The notes below the pieces were generated by a model. That model made no database searches, had not been told where the DNA came from, and worked only from the letters and a program-made list of their open reading frames with translations. Source: Bacteroidia bacterium (GTDB lineage Bacteria; Bacteroidota; Bacteroidia; J057). From it: a DNA stretch of 64,000 nucleotides. Position 1 is the first letter of the stretch; each line of letters starts with the position of its first letter. The DNA lies in NCBI GenBank assembly GCA_030430575.1, contig JAUIKF010000006.1, forward strand, positions 1 through 64,000, read 5' to 3'. This document shows, one piece after another, positions 1-7,900 of the stretch. Position numbers and translations under genes: made by a program.

Positions 1-223
1 GTATAAGCATGACCTTGGGTTTCTTTTGTTTTAACAATCGAAGTGTTACCCCAAATGTCATGCTTTTTCCTTTAAAATCCCACTATACTCCCTGAGTATC
101 AAGACCTTAGATAAAGAACTCACGTTACATAAGTTTTTGCGCTTTTTTCAGAGGAAATGACCTCAATAACCTGTTTTTCTCCTTTACTTTTTTAATCTCT
201 AAATATCCAGCATAACTGACTTA

Positions 224-289
224 TTTCTGTGTTTCAATAAATACAGAAAACCAGATTTCTGTATTTCTGCCTTTCTGTATAACCAGAAA
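224..289. repeat. CAGAAA/TTTCTG repeat cluster A (iteron-like)
   Basis: Six copies of the hexamer TTTCTG or its complement CAGAAA lie within 66 bases, at 224, 244, 256, 264, 272 and 284, several extended to TTTCTGTA(T). The same hexamer recurs in a second cluster just upstream of parA (2939-3076), and both clusters contain the longer word CCAGATTTCTGTA. Tandem, mixed-orientation short repeats beside partition genes are typical of replication iterons or ParB-type centromeres. That role is inference; the repeats themselves are read directly from the sequence. No replication initiator gene is visible in the window. Confidence 0.55.
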
Positions 290-353
290 ACCGTCAATCA
301 TATTTAGGTGAATTGCACAAGCCTAATCAGCTTCCTTCCAGGCAAACATGCAA

Positions 354-370
354 AGACACCCAGAGTGTCT
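354..370. other. small hairpin AGACAC/GTGTCT
   Basis: A perfect 6-bp stem (354-359 with 365-370) closes a 5-nt loop. There is no T-tract after it on the plus strand, so it does not look like a plus-strand terminator. It sits between repeat cluster A and the larger inverted element at 406-566, in a 672-base stretch with no convincing gene. Confidence 0.35.
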
Positions 371-405
371 CAAAGGTGTCCTTCGGACTTCTTTCTTTTT
401 CATAA

Positions 406-566
406 CCGAACATTTTCTTGAAAGATGCCCGCCGCACAGGAAGTAAAGGCCAAGCCTTCGGTGTGAAGCAAAAAAATCTTCCTCTTTTCAAGAGCGTATT
501 TTTTCACTCCGCAGCCTTGACTTCCTATGCCCCGCTGTCGCTCCATTTTTGGGGGTGAATGTTCGG
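406..566. other. structured non-coding element, candidate ncRNA or oriT
   Basis: Nested inverted repeats organise this stretch. The outer arms CCGAACATT (406-414) and AATGTTCGG (558-566) are perfect. Inner arms GGAAGTAAAGGC (439-450) and GCCTTGACTTCC (514-525) pair with one mismatch. The centre carries a hairpin CTCTT-TTC-AAGAG (482-494). The spacing between arms is similar on both sides, so one folded domain of about 160 nt is possible on either strand. Short open frames that cross it look like shadows. It lies about 100 bases before the antirestriction gene in the mobile region. A structured RNA, an origin of transfer or a leading-strand promoter are all possible; none is shown by the sequence alone. 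Confidence 0.4.
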
Positions 567-672
567 TTCCGAAAAAATGTTTTTTCCAGAGAGAACCCTT
601 TTTGAGAAAGCCCAAGGAAAGGACAAAGGGAGAGAGCCGAAAATCCAGAAAGAGTAGGCAGAAAATTAACCA

Positions 673-1200
673 ATGGAGGCACTAGTGCAAACAAATCAGT
701 ATCACGCAACTCCTTATGACATCAACGCAAACGGATTTTATTTCTCCACGCTAGAAGAGTATCAGGAGAAAGCGGAGAAACACACCAACATCTACGGAGA
801 ACCTGTCGAAGAATATGAGATTCAATTTATCGATGGAGACTATCCCGCGCTTTTCCGTTCACTTGAAATCAATCAAGCCAATATGGATAAGTGGTTTGAA
901 CACTTTGAGGAGATGGAAGAAGAAGAAATGATCAAAGCTCTGTATTTATCGGATGATATAGGCATGAGTATGGAGCAAATTATAGAGGCTGATTTTGATG
1001 AAATCTATCTGTTTGAAGGGACAGCCAAAGAATATGCTGAAAACTATATGGAAGAAACAGGCATGTTATCACAAATACCTGAGAATCTGCGCTACTACTT
1101 TGATTATGATGCATTTGCTCGCGACATGTTATTAGGAGGCGATATTAGCGAGTTTGAAGCTCCGAACGGCACGGGATATATAATCCCAAGGGTATTTTAG
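673..1200 (+). CDS. ardA: ArdA-family antirestriction protein
   Basis: ArdA proteins are acidic DNA mimics that bind and block type I restriction enzymes, protecting incoming plasmids and conjugative elements. This 175-residue protein has the usual family length and is strongly acidic (for example FEEMEEEEMIKALYLSDD). It carries the characteristic C-terminal segment in which GMLSQIPENLRYYFDY (about 131-146) is followed by DAFARDMLLGGDI. The N-terminal part (YDINANGFYFSTLEEY) matches the start of the first ArdA domain in shortened form. No Shine-Dalgarno sequence precedes the ATG. The gene is the first of a probable pair with the 100-residue protein at 1211, which begins 10 bases after its stop. 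A mobile-element role fits the nearby parA and the tRNA-Met boundary. Confidence 0.85.
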   Translation: MEALVQTNQYHATPYDINANGFYFSTLEEYQEKAEKHTNIYGEPVEEYEIQFIDGDYPALFRSLEINQANMDKWFEHFEEMEEEEMIKALYLSDDIGMSMEQIIEADFDEIYLFEGTAKEYAENYMEETGMLSQIPENLRYYFDYDAFARDMLLGGDISEFEAPNGTGYIIPRVF

Positions 1201-1210
1201 GAGGAGCAAC

Positions 1211-1513
1211 ATGACAGCAAAGCAGACATACCCAATCAACTGGCAGGGCATTGAAATTTCCATTTTCTACCAGCCTGATTATAGCAAGGCACATAAGGAG
1301 ATAATAGGACAAGCCATCGCACATATTGAGGTAAAGGCCAATGAGCCTTTACCCATCACAAAGACAGGCTATCGGAGCCTATTTCTCGCTTTCTCCGAAG
1401 TGGAGGAAAATGGCGGCGCGGTTCTCCTTGTTCAAAAATGGCTGGAGGAAATGGCTCAATCCAAGGATTGGAAGCTATACAGAAAGGAGCAAATGCAGTT
1501 GAAGCTCTTTTGA
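1211..1513 (+). CDS. small conserved hypothetical protein of the mobile element
   Basis: A 100-residue protein with no domain I recognise. It is mixed alpha/beta in character with a central GYRSLFLAFSEVEENGG segment and a basic, hydrophobic tail ending KLYRKEQMQLKLF. It begins 10 bases after the ardA stop and is preceded by GAGGAG at 1201-1206, a good Shine-Dalgarno sequence, so it is probably translated with ardA from one transcript. The position suggests an accessory function of the element, such as regulation or anti-defence. That is guilt by association only. Confidence 0.6.
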   Translation: MTAKQTYPINWQGIEISIFYQPDYSKAHKEIIGQAIAHIEVKANEPLPITKTGYRSLFLAFSEVEENGGAVLLVQKWLEEMAQSKDWKLYRKEQMQLKLF

Positions 1514-1536
1514 GTTACGCTCCTTTTGGGAGCGGT

Positions 1537-1550
1537 CAAAGGCTTCGTGC
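1537..1550 (+). repeat. post-gene repeat CAAAGGCTTCGTGC
   Basis: This 14-mer follows the stop of the 1211-1513 gene. It recurs with one change (CAAAGGCTTTGTGC) at 2868-2881, after the 353-residue gene. Both copies run into small hairpins: GTGC-AA-GCAC at the first, TTTGTG-CGAT-CACAAA at the second. They may be transcript-end structures or copies of an element-specific repeat. The intervening spacer to 1692 shows nothing else. Confidence 0.35.
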
Positions 1551-1692
1551 AAGCACAAGATTTTCCTGTTCCAACAAATATGAAAATGTTGGAAATTGGT
1601 TTTGTGAGTTGGCGTAAATCTTAACGGAGAGAGAACTAATTCCAATCAACGACGTAAATAGCCTATAATTAATTAATCTAATTTTGTAAATA

Positions 1693-2754
1693 ATGAGTTT
1701 CATAGAAAGCTTTGATGCCCTTTTAGAACTTCTAAATGACCTCTCAGGTAAGACTATAAGTTTGCAATCGAGAATAGCTAATGCGAATTTGCAAAAAAAC
1801 CTTCGGGAAGGAATAAACCCTCAATCTGGGGCGGTAAGTGATTCTTTAAGCAAGAAATTAAAAGCCAGCTTAAGTTCTAACTTTAAAAGTGCAGTCTCAA
1901 ATATATCCGACAGCAGGGTTAGTGAACCCCAAATAGTTACCATTACAGATAGTGTCTCTCAAACTATTGAAGACCCTGTTGTTGATGACCTTATCAGTCT
2001 TGTTCCGTTTGGTGAAACAATTAAGGAAGGGGTAAGAATTGTATCTGGTGTAGTCTCGTCAATTTTTGGCAGCAAAGATTATAAAAATGGGAAAGACGAG
2101 AAAATTAAAGAAGAATTACAAACTGCTTCTAATAACGTTTTAAAGGATTTTGAAGGACTGATTGCTTATTATGAAAAGCTCATTCTTCTTGATAATACCT
2201 ACAGTGACGAAATTAGGTCAGTTAGAGACCAACTAGCACAAATTAATACAGCTCTGCTTGAGATTTGTGACAACCTTGTCAATCTGATAAAAAAAATCGA
2301 TGAAGCTTTTTCTGTTGAATCATTACTAAAAGCTAATATAGCTGGAACTAATCAGTATGACATATCAAAAATTGTTGATGATTTGAGGGAGCAGTATGAT
2401 GAGAAAATTTCCGAAAAAAATGAGCAATTGGAAAGTTTGAATAGTGAATATAAAGGCTTTTTCTTTTTAATAGGTTCAAGTTCTATTAATATCATTAGCA
2501 AGCTTATTCGCCTTATAAACGAGTTTGATAATATCAATGATAATTTGGTAAAGAATGTCCAAGAGGCGATTCATATTTATCAAAAAGAGGAGAGCGAAAA
2601 ATCTAAATCAGGTAGTAATGATGCTAAAATTATTGATACAACCTTTTTGACAGATTTGGCAGATTCGAAACAGAAATTGTTAAAAACTAATAAGGCCGAT
2701 CTAGATAATTTTATAAGGGATATTGACAAGCGAAGGAGTAAGATTAAGTTTTAA
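1693..2754 (+). CDS. unknown coiled-coil protein, mobile-element cargo
   Basis: A 353-residue protein I do not recognise. It has no signal peptide. Residues about 90-125 hold a moderately hydrophobic, glycine-containing stretch (LISLVPFGETIKEGVRIVSG). The remainder is mostly charged helix, with likely coiled coil around 125-210 and 235-255 (EKISEKNEQLESLNSEY) and a second hydrophobic helix near 258-280. Base composition is markedly AT-rich, like neighbouring element genes and unlike the chromosome to the right. A helical protein with a central amphipathic segment could be a pore-forming or membrane-associated effector, but this is speculative. The gene stands alone, with about 180 and 346 bases of non-coding sequence on either side. 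Confidence 0.6.
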   Translation: MSFIESFDALLELLNDLSGKTISLQSRIANANLQKNLREGINPQSGAVSDSLSKKLKASLSSNFKSAVSNISDSRVSEPQIVTITDSVSQTIEDPVVDDLISLVPFGETIKEGVRIVSGVVSSIFGSKDYKNGKDEKIKEELQTASNNVLKDFEGLIAYYEKLILLDNTYSDEIRSVRDQLAQINTALLEICDNLVNLIKKIDEAFSVESLLKANIAGTNQYDISKIVDDLREQYDEKISEKNEQLESLNSEYKGFFFLIGSSSINIISKLIRLINEFDNINDNLVKNVQEAIHIYQKEESEKSKSGSNDAKIIDTTFLTDLADSKQKLLKTNKADLDNFIRDIDKRRSKIKF

Positions 2755-2857
2755 TATTACGTAGGTAGATTATAGAATTTCGGTGTTTTGCAAAAATATC
2801 AGCCTAAGGTTCCCGTTTTTGAAACTCCATTCCAGAAATACTCAATCTTCATTTCCT

Positions 2858-2899
2858 AAGCAATAGCCAAAGGCTTTGTGCGATCACAAACTATTGCTT
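2858..2899. other. hairpin in the parA upstream spacer
   Basis: Perfect 9-bp arms AAGCAATAG (2858-2866) and CTATTGCTT (2891-2899) enclose the repeat CAAAGGCTTTGTGC and a nested TTTGTG/CACAAA hairpin. It lies in the 346-base spacer between the coiled-coil gene and parA, ahead of repeat cluster B. It could end the upstream transcript or shape the parA leader. No T-tract follows. Confidence 0.35.
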
Positions 2900-2938
2900 G
2901 TTATAGCAAATCTCTTGCTTTACTGAAAATTAGGAATA

Positions 2939-3076
2939 CAGAAACACAGATTTCTGTATTCCCTCAAAACTGTATCCCCAGAAACACAGATTCCTGTAAA
3001 TACAGAAATATTCATTTCTGGAAACCCAGATTTCTGTAAATCTGCTTTGCCTCATTTCTGCTTTTCTGTATTTCTG
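2939..3076. repeat. CAGAAA/TTTCTG repeat cluster B, upstream of parA
   Basis: Nine hexamer copies occur in 138 bases: CAGAAA at 2939, 2979 and 3003; TTTCTG at 2951, 3015, 3031, 3055, 3063 and 3071. A one-base variant TTCCTG lies at 2991. The last copy ends 25 bases before the parA start codon. Pairs such as CACAGATTTCTGTATT recur with small changes. In known partition systems, ParA or its small DNA-binding partner binds repeats just upstream of the operon, giving both the centromere and autoregulation. By analogy this is the best candidate centromere/operator for the ParA-RHH pair. Confidence 0.6.
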
Positions 3077-3100
3077 TATTAAACAGAAGCAAAAGGCTGA

Positions 3101-3757
3101 ATGAGAATAGGAATAACCAATCTAAAGGGCGGTGTAGGTAAATCCACCATCACTCAAAATCTGGCTGTGTGCCTTGCCCATATGGGGTATAGGGTCGTGA
3201 TCGTAGATACAGATACTAATCAAAATTCCCTTTCATGGTATGGCGCAAGGGAAAAGGACTTACCAGATTTAACTGTGGTAGGGGTTACGGATAGCCAAGC
3301 TCTCAGCAAGACGATTGATAATCTCCATAAGGATTATGATATAGTCTTAATTGACGGAACGCCCAACCTTTCCCAAATGGTCACAAGAATAATCCTTTCA
3401 AGTGATTTATTGCTAATTCCTATTCGCCCAGGGGCGCAGGATTTTAGAACAATGGAGGAGTTTATCACTCGCTATAATGAAGCAAAGGAATTTAGGGGTG
3501 AAATCCCCGCCTTTTTCCTATTGAATGAATTCTCACCTCAGAAGAAAGTTCATGAAGGTATTTCGGGGATGATAGAATCATCCTTCGATATTGAGTTGCT
3601 ACAAACTAAGGTTAATAGCCGTGTAGCTTATACAGAAGCAAGTATCTCAGGGAAGGGCGTTTATGAATATTCAGATGCTAAGGCTAAAAATGAAATGGTA
3701 AGGCTCACCAAGGAAGTTTTGAGCAAATCCAAGGATTTACAATTAATGGAGGAGTAG
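3101..3757 (+). CDS. parA: ParA-family partition ATPase
   Basis: ParA-type deviant Walker ATPases segregate plasmids and integrative elements by forming dynamic DNA-bound gradients. The 218-residue protein opens directly with the deviant Walker A motif KGGVGKST (residues 9-16). It has VIVDTDTNQNSLSWYGAR (about 34-51) as Walker A'/switch I, and Walker B-like DIVLIDGTP (about 80-88). It lacks an N-terminal helix-turn-helix extension, so it is the short (type Ib-like) ParA that usually relies on a small ribbon-helix-helix partner. Exactly such a gene starts 3 bases after its stop. The upstream repeat cluster (2939-3076) is the likely operator/centromere. Confidence 0.88.
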   Translation: MRIGITNLKGGVGKSTITQNLAVCLAHMGYRVVIVDTDTNQNSLSWYGAREKDLPDLTVVGVTDSQALSKTIDNLHKDYDIVLIDGTPNLSQMVTRIILSSDLLLIPIRPGAQDFRTMEEFITRYNEAKEFRGEIPAFFLLNEFSPQKKVHEGISGMIESSFDIELLQTKVNSRVAYTEASISGKGVYEYSDAKAKNEMVRLTKEVLSKSKDLQLMEE

Positions 3758-3760
3758 GGT

Positions 3761-4051
3761 ATGAGCAAGAAGGAATTGAACTTGGAGAAATTAGAGAGTT
3801 TGGGGAAGCCCAAGGTAAAGAAACCAGAAATCAAACTGGATGCTGAAAAGGCCATTCAGTCCATTCACAATAAATCGTCAGAAAGGGAGCGAGAAAAAGA
3901 AAAACTAAAGCGAATCACGATTGATTTCCCCTTTTCTCTCTATGTAGATATTCGCAAAAAGATAGTTCTGGAAGAGAAAACCCTTAAAAGCTACTTTGTA
4001 AGCCTTGCATCGCAGGATTTAAGACCCTGCGACCAATCGAGCAAAAATTAA
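3761..4051 (+). CDS. small ParB-like (ribbon-helix-helix type) partition partner
   Basis: A 96-residue basic protein starting 3 bases after parA, with GGAGGAG at 3747-3753 as a strong Shine-Dalgarno sequence. The first half is lysine-rich and probably disordered. The second half contains RITIDFPFSLYVDIRKKIVL and a following helix EEKTLKSYFVSLA. This beta strand-helix-helix pattern is typical of ribbon-helix-helix DNA-binding domains and of the small partners of short ParA proteins. I infer that it binds the CAGAAA repeats and stimulates ParA. The fold assignment rests on pattern and position, not on a diagnostic motif. Confidence 0.65.
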   Translation: MSKKELNLEKLESLGKPKVKKPEIKLDAEKAIQSIHNKSSEREREKEKLKRITIDFPFSLYVDIRKKIVLEEKTLKSYFVSLASQDLRPCDQSSKN

Positions 4052-4052
4052 A

Positions 4053-4073
4053 ATGTTGTACCTATGTTGTACC
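4053..4073. repeat. direct repeat ATGTTGTACC x2 at element edge
   Basis: ATGTTGTACC occurs at 4053-4062 and again at 4064-4073, giving an 11-bp period. It lies just after the partition operon and 9 bases before the tRNA-Met terminator. Short phased repeats next to a tRNA attachment site can be arm sites for a tyrosine integrase or an excisionase. That is an inference from position. Confidence 0.35.
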
Positions 4074-4081
4074 CAAAGCAA

Positions 4082-4105
4082 AAGCCCATCCGAAAGGATG
4101 GGCTT
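4082..4105 (-). terminator. intrinsic terminator of tRNA-Met
   Basis: A perfect 10-bp stem AAGCCCATCC/GGATGGGCTT closes a GAAA loop. Read on the minus strand it is followed by TTTTGCTTT. It lies 20 bases beyond the 3' end of the minus-strand tRNA, so it should end that transcript. Confidence 0.75.
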
Positions 4106-4125
4106 AACTTGCTGATATTCAGGTG

Positions 4126-4199
4126 TGGCGCGGGGCAGAATTGAACTGCCGACCTCAGGGTTATGAATCCTGCGCTCTAACCTTCTGAGCTACCGCGCC
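4126..4199 (-). tRNA. tRNA-Met (CAU anticodon)
   Basis: The minus strand folds as a complete cloverleaf. The 7-bp acceptor is GGCGCGG/CCGCGCC with discriminator A. The D stem is GCTC/GAGC. The anticodon arm is CAGGA-TTCATAA-CCCTG, with an A-C mismatch closing the loop. The variable region is AGGTC and the T arm is GGCAG-TTCAATT-CTGCC. CCA is not encoded. Elongator Met is more likely than initiator because the acceptor is fully paired at position 1-72, though tRNA-Ile2 with a modified CAU cannot be excluded from sequence alone. Its 3' end points at the mobile region, the usual geometry for a tRNA integration site. Confidence 0.93.
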
Positions 4200-4292
4200 G
4201 AATCGGGAGGCAAATATACGGTCTTTGGGGGATTTGAAAAAGGAGTTTTGGAGAAATTTTCAGGAATTTTTGCAAAAAGCCCTTTTGTAAGA

Positions 4293-4886
4293 TTATTCCA
4301 ACCCAACCCCTGCTAAATAATCAAAATTTCCCTCACCCACATGCCTTTTCAGCGTTGCTAAGATACGGTCCACATTGTCATAAGGACCCGCCACAAAAAA
4401 GGGCTTGCCGTCTTTTCCTACGGGCACTTCCACATATTCCAGTGTATCCACATCATCCAAAATGTATTTGGCTACAGAAAAGTCTCTATGGGGTTGGAAG
4501 CCACAATCTTCGGCGAACTCCACAGCTGCATAGATGATGTTAAAACACAAATTGGGGTCTATTGGGACAAAATTGTTTCCCATTCCCCGTGCATACATTT
4601 CCAACTGCTCTTGATATTCCTCTCTCCCCAAATCATGTTCATAATTGGCATTTTTTACCCCAAGGCATTGTAAATCAACGATATAAGAACCCAGAATGAA
4701 ATGGCCATTGGGTTTTTGTCTGCTCACAATGATCGGTGAAAACATCTCCTCCACCCAGTTGTCAGCAATCAGACATTGGTAAACGGGCGATTTGCGTGCG
4801 TGTTCCTTGATGTATTTCTCAGGCTTTAAGGGAATTATCTGCGGGCTGGCTTTCTTATTCCGTTTCTTTTTGTTTTTTGCCATCAT
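4293..4886 (-). CDS. conserved hypothetical protein, divergent from SNF2 helicase
   Basis: A 197-residue protein whose first 20 residues are very lysine-rich (MMAKNKKKRNKKAS), with no signal peptide. The body contains FILGSYIVDLQCLGVKNA, a well-defined NLCFNIIYAAVEFAEDCGFQ helix and a C-terminal LKRHVGEGNFDYLAG. I recognise no named domain, although the pattern looks like a conserved cytoplasmic family rather than a spurious frame. It is transcribed away from the SWIM-SNF2 gene, the two starts being about 55 bases apart, so the promoters overlap. Two adjacent ATG codons (4884-4886 and 4881-4883) could each serve as the start. Confidence 0.6.
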   Translation of the reverse strand: MMAKNKKKRNKKASPQIIPLKPEKYIKEHARKSPVYQCLIADNWVEEMFSPIIVSRQKPNGHFILGSYIVDLQCLGVKNANYEHDLGREEYQEQLEMYARGMGNNFVPIDPNLCFNIIYAAVEFAEDCGFQPHRDFSVAKYILDDVDTLEYVEVPVGKDGKPFFVAGPYDNVDRILATLKRHVGEGNFDYLAGVGLE

Positions 4887-4941
4887 TAACTTTTTGAATA
4901 TAGGCTCAAAATATAGATTTGTAGGTAATTTGTTGAAAAAA

Positions 4942-7900
4942 ATGAGAAAAACCTATGGCAATACCTGGTGGGGAAAACAATGGCTCAATTCCCTCAACAA
5001 TATAGACTTCTCCAATCGCCTCCCACGCGGGCGAACGTATGCCAATAAGGGAGCTGTGAAGGCTATAGATATTTCCGAGAATCGCATCTCGGCGAAGGTG
5101 CAAGGCTCTCGCAGGTCGCCCTACAAAGTGGATATTTCCATTCCCCTTTTTGAAGCGAACCAAAAGGCAAAAATCATCGAAATCATTACGGGAAACCCGC
5201 TTTACCTCTCCCAATTGCTCAATCGAGAATTGCCGCAGCAACTCAAGAAAACGTGTGATGAGGCAGGTATTCATCTCTTTCCTACTGCATGGAAAGACCT
5301 CCGTGGCGGATGCTCCTGCCCCGACTGGGCGGTGCCCTGTAAGCATATGGCCTCGGTCCTATACCTCGTCGCCAATGAGATTGACAAGAACCCATTCTTG
5401 GTATTTGAATTACATGGCTTTGACCTGTTTAAAGGGCTAGAAGGCATAGGCTATACGGCCTCTGGCCAAAAGGGAGTAACTGTCTTGCCGGTAGACCATT
5501 TGTGGGAAAAATACAAGGGATATGAGAACCAAGAACCCGCTGTATTTCAGGAGGAGGCGAGTGCTGAGCTAGATTTTTCAAAAATACCCGAAATGGGCGA
5601 TTCCCTGCTGAAATTGCTCTCGCCCAATCCGGTGTTTTTCCCCAGTGGAGATTTTCATAAAATCCTCGCAAGGAGCTACAAAACGATTTCTAAATCCGTT
5701 ACGAGACACATCAAAAAAGAAGACCTTCATGCAGAAGGTACCCCTGAAATGGATGCGACAGAATCCATCGAATTATCGCTGGATGGCGAATTAGATTTTC
5801 GGACCTGTACGTTGAGGGATGGGCGTGGGAAAGCCCTTTTGCATCTGAAAAATGAGGAAAAACTGATCGAATGGCTCGACCAGATTCCTGTGGAGCGGCT
5901 ATCGCATTATTCACACGCTTTGCGGGGGTTGTACCTTGTGTATCGCTTTGCGATGAAACTCGCCCAGCAAAGTGCCTTTATCCCACAATTTCTGCGGATA
6001 GGGACAAAAAACTACCGCATTCGATGGCTGGCCGCGACTTTGAATGAAGAGGTCCGAGCGGCCTTTTCGATCCTAGAAACAAAGCTTCCTCAGAATCTGC
6101 TGAGTTACCAGATTCAGAACGAAATCTATCAGCCTATCGCTTCTGATCGGCTGCAAAGCCTGATTTCGGTATTCCTCAATTATTTGGTACAAATCCACTT
6201 TCCCCTTGATTATCGTTTGGAAGAACAAGCCATTGCGCGCCTGTTTTTTGAAGGGTCGCTGGAGCAGTTTGTGGCATTTGAAGACCGCGAATTTCCTTCT
6301 GCGATTCAGTTGTGGTTGAATAAATTTTACATCGTAGAAAAGGATTATGTGCCTGTCCTGAAGGTGGATGATTTGGAGGAACAATTCGAAGTGAGTATTG
6401 CAGTGGAAAATCGAAGTAAGCCCCTTGACGCGCCTGTTTCCCTACTTGACCTTTTTTCCAAGGATGCTTTTAGCCATACGCGCCTCGATATTTTGCGGGA
6501 CATGGCCATGCTGTCCGAGTATTTTCCGCAGATCAGCCGCCTCATCGCTTCCAAGGGGCAGGAGCAATTGTTTTTTGATTCAAAAGGATTTGTAGAAGTA
6601 TTGTTCCAAATTCTGCCTACCATCCGCTTATTTGGGATTAAAGTGCTGTTGCCAAAAGGGCTGAGGAAGCTCCTACGCCCACAGATGTCTATGGCCTTAG
6701 AATCGAAAGAAAGTGCTACTGTCGCGGCGAGTGGCATTATCAGCATGGAGAATATGCTGAACTTCCGGTGGCAAATAGCCCTAGGAGATCGGCAGTTGAC
6801 GCCAGAAGACTTTTTGGCAATGCTGAAGCAATACCAAGGCATTGTCAAGCTGAATGACGAGTACGTCTATTTTGATGAAGCAGAAGTCAAAAAGCTCATT
6901 GACAAACTCGAAAATCCGCCTTCTCTCACTTCTCAGCAATTGCTTCAGATAGCCCTGACAGAATCCTATAATGGCGCCAAAGTCACCCTCGACAAGCATA
7001 CCCGAAAGCTCATGGATTCCCTGCGCAAATCCGAAAAAGTGAAACCGCCCAAAGGGCTGGAGGCGACGCTGCGGCCTTATCAGCAAAGGGGATATGACTG
7101 GATGTATAAAAACGCCAAATTGGGCTTTGGGAGCTTGATCGCCGACGATATGGGCTTGGGCAAAACGATTCAGGTCATCACGCTTTTGCTAAAATTGAAG
7201 GAGGAAGGAGAGCTCAAAAAGAAGAAGGGGCTGATCATTGTCCCTACGACGTTGCTGACCAACTGGCAAAAGGAAATCCTCAAATTTGCGCCTGGTCTAG
7301 TGCCCGCGATCTACCACGGTCCCAACCGCAACCTGGACCTGCTGCAAGAAGCAGATGTGCTCATTACCACCTACGGCGTGGTGCGAAGTGATGCCACTAA
7401 ATTGCAGAAGAAGAAATGGCTCACCCTCATCATCGATGAAGCACAAAACATCAAAAATCCAGGCACCGCCCAGACCAAGGCCGTCAAGAAACTCAAAGCC
7501 CCTGTGATCATTGCCATGTCGGGTACGCCCGTCGAAAACCGCCTGTCGGAATATTGGAGCATTTTTGATTTTACCAATAAAAGCTATCTGGGCACCCTCT
7601 CCAAATTCAAAGAGAACTACGCCAAGCCCATTGAGATCGACCGCGACCAAAAGAAGCTGACGCATTTCAGGAAGGTCACCGAGCCCTTCATCCTCCGTCG
7701 GGTCAAAACCGACAAATCCATTATCCAGGATCTCCCCGCCAAAATCGAAAAAGACCAGTTTTGTGACCTGACCAAAGAGCAGACCGCCATTTATCAGAAT
7801 GTCATAGACCAGACCATGAAAGCGGTCGAGGCATCGGAAGGCATTCAGCGAAAAGGACTGGTCCTCAAACTCATCACAGCCCTCAAACAGATTTGTAACC

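Noticed and set aside
400-709. Short minus-strand frames (about 71-73 codons) across the spacer before ardA
   Set aside because: They overlap each other in different frames, lie over the nested inverted repeat, and show no signal, domain or sensible start context.
4792-4941. 50-codon N-terminal extension of the SNF2 gene
   Set aside because: It would overlap the divergent 4293-4886 gene and encodes a hydrophobic leader unsuited to a cytoplasmic helicase; MRKTYGNTWW at 4942 is the normal family start.
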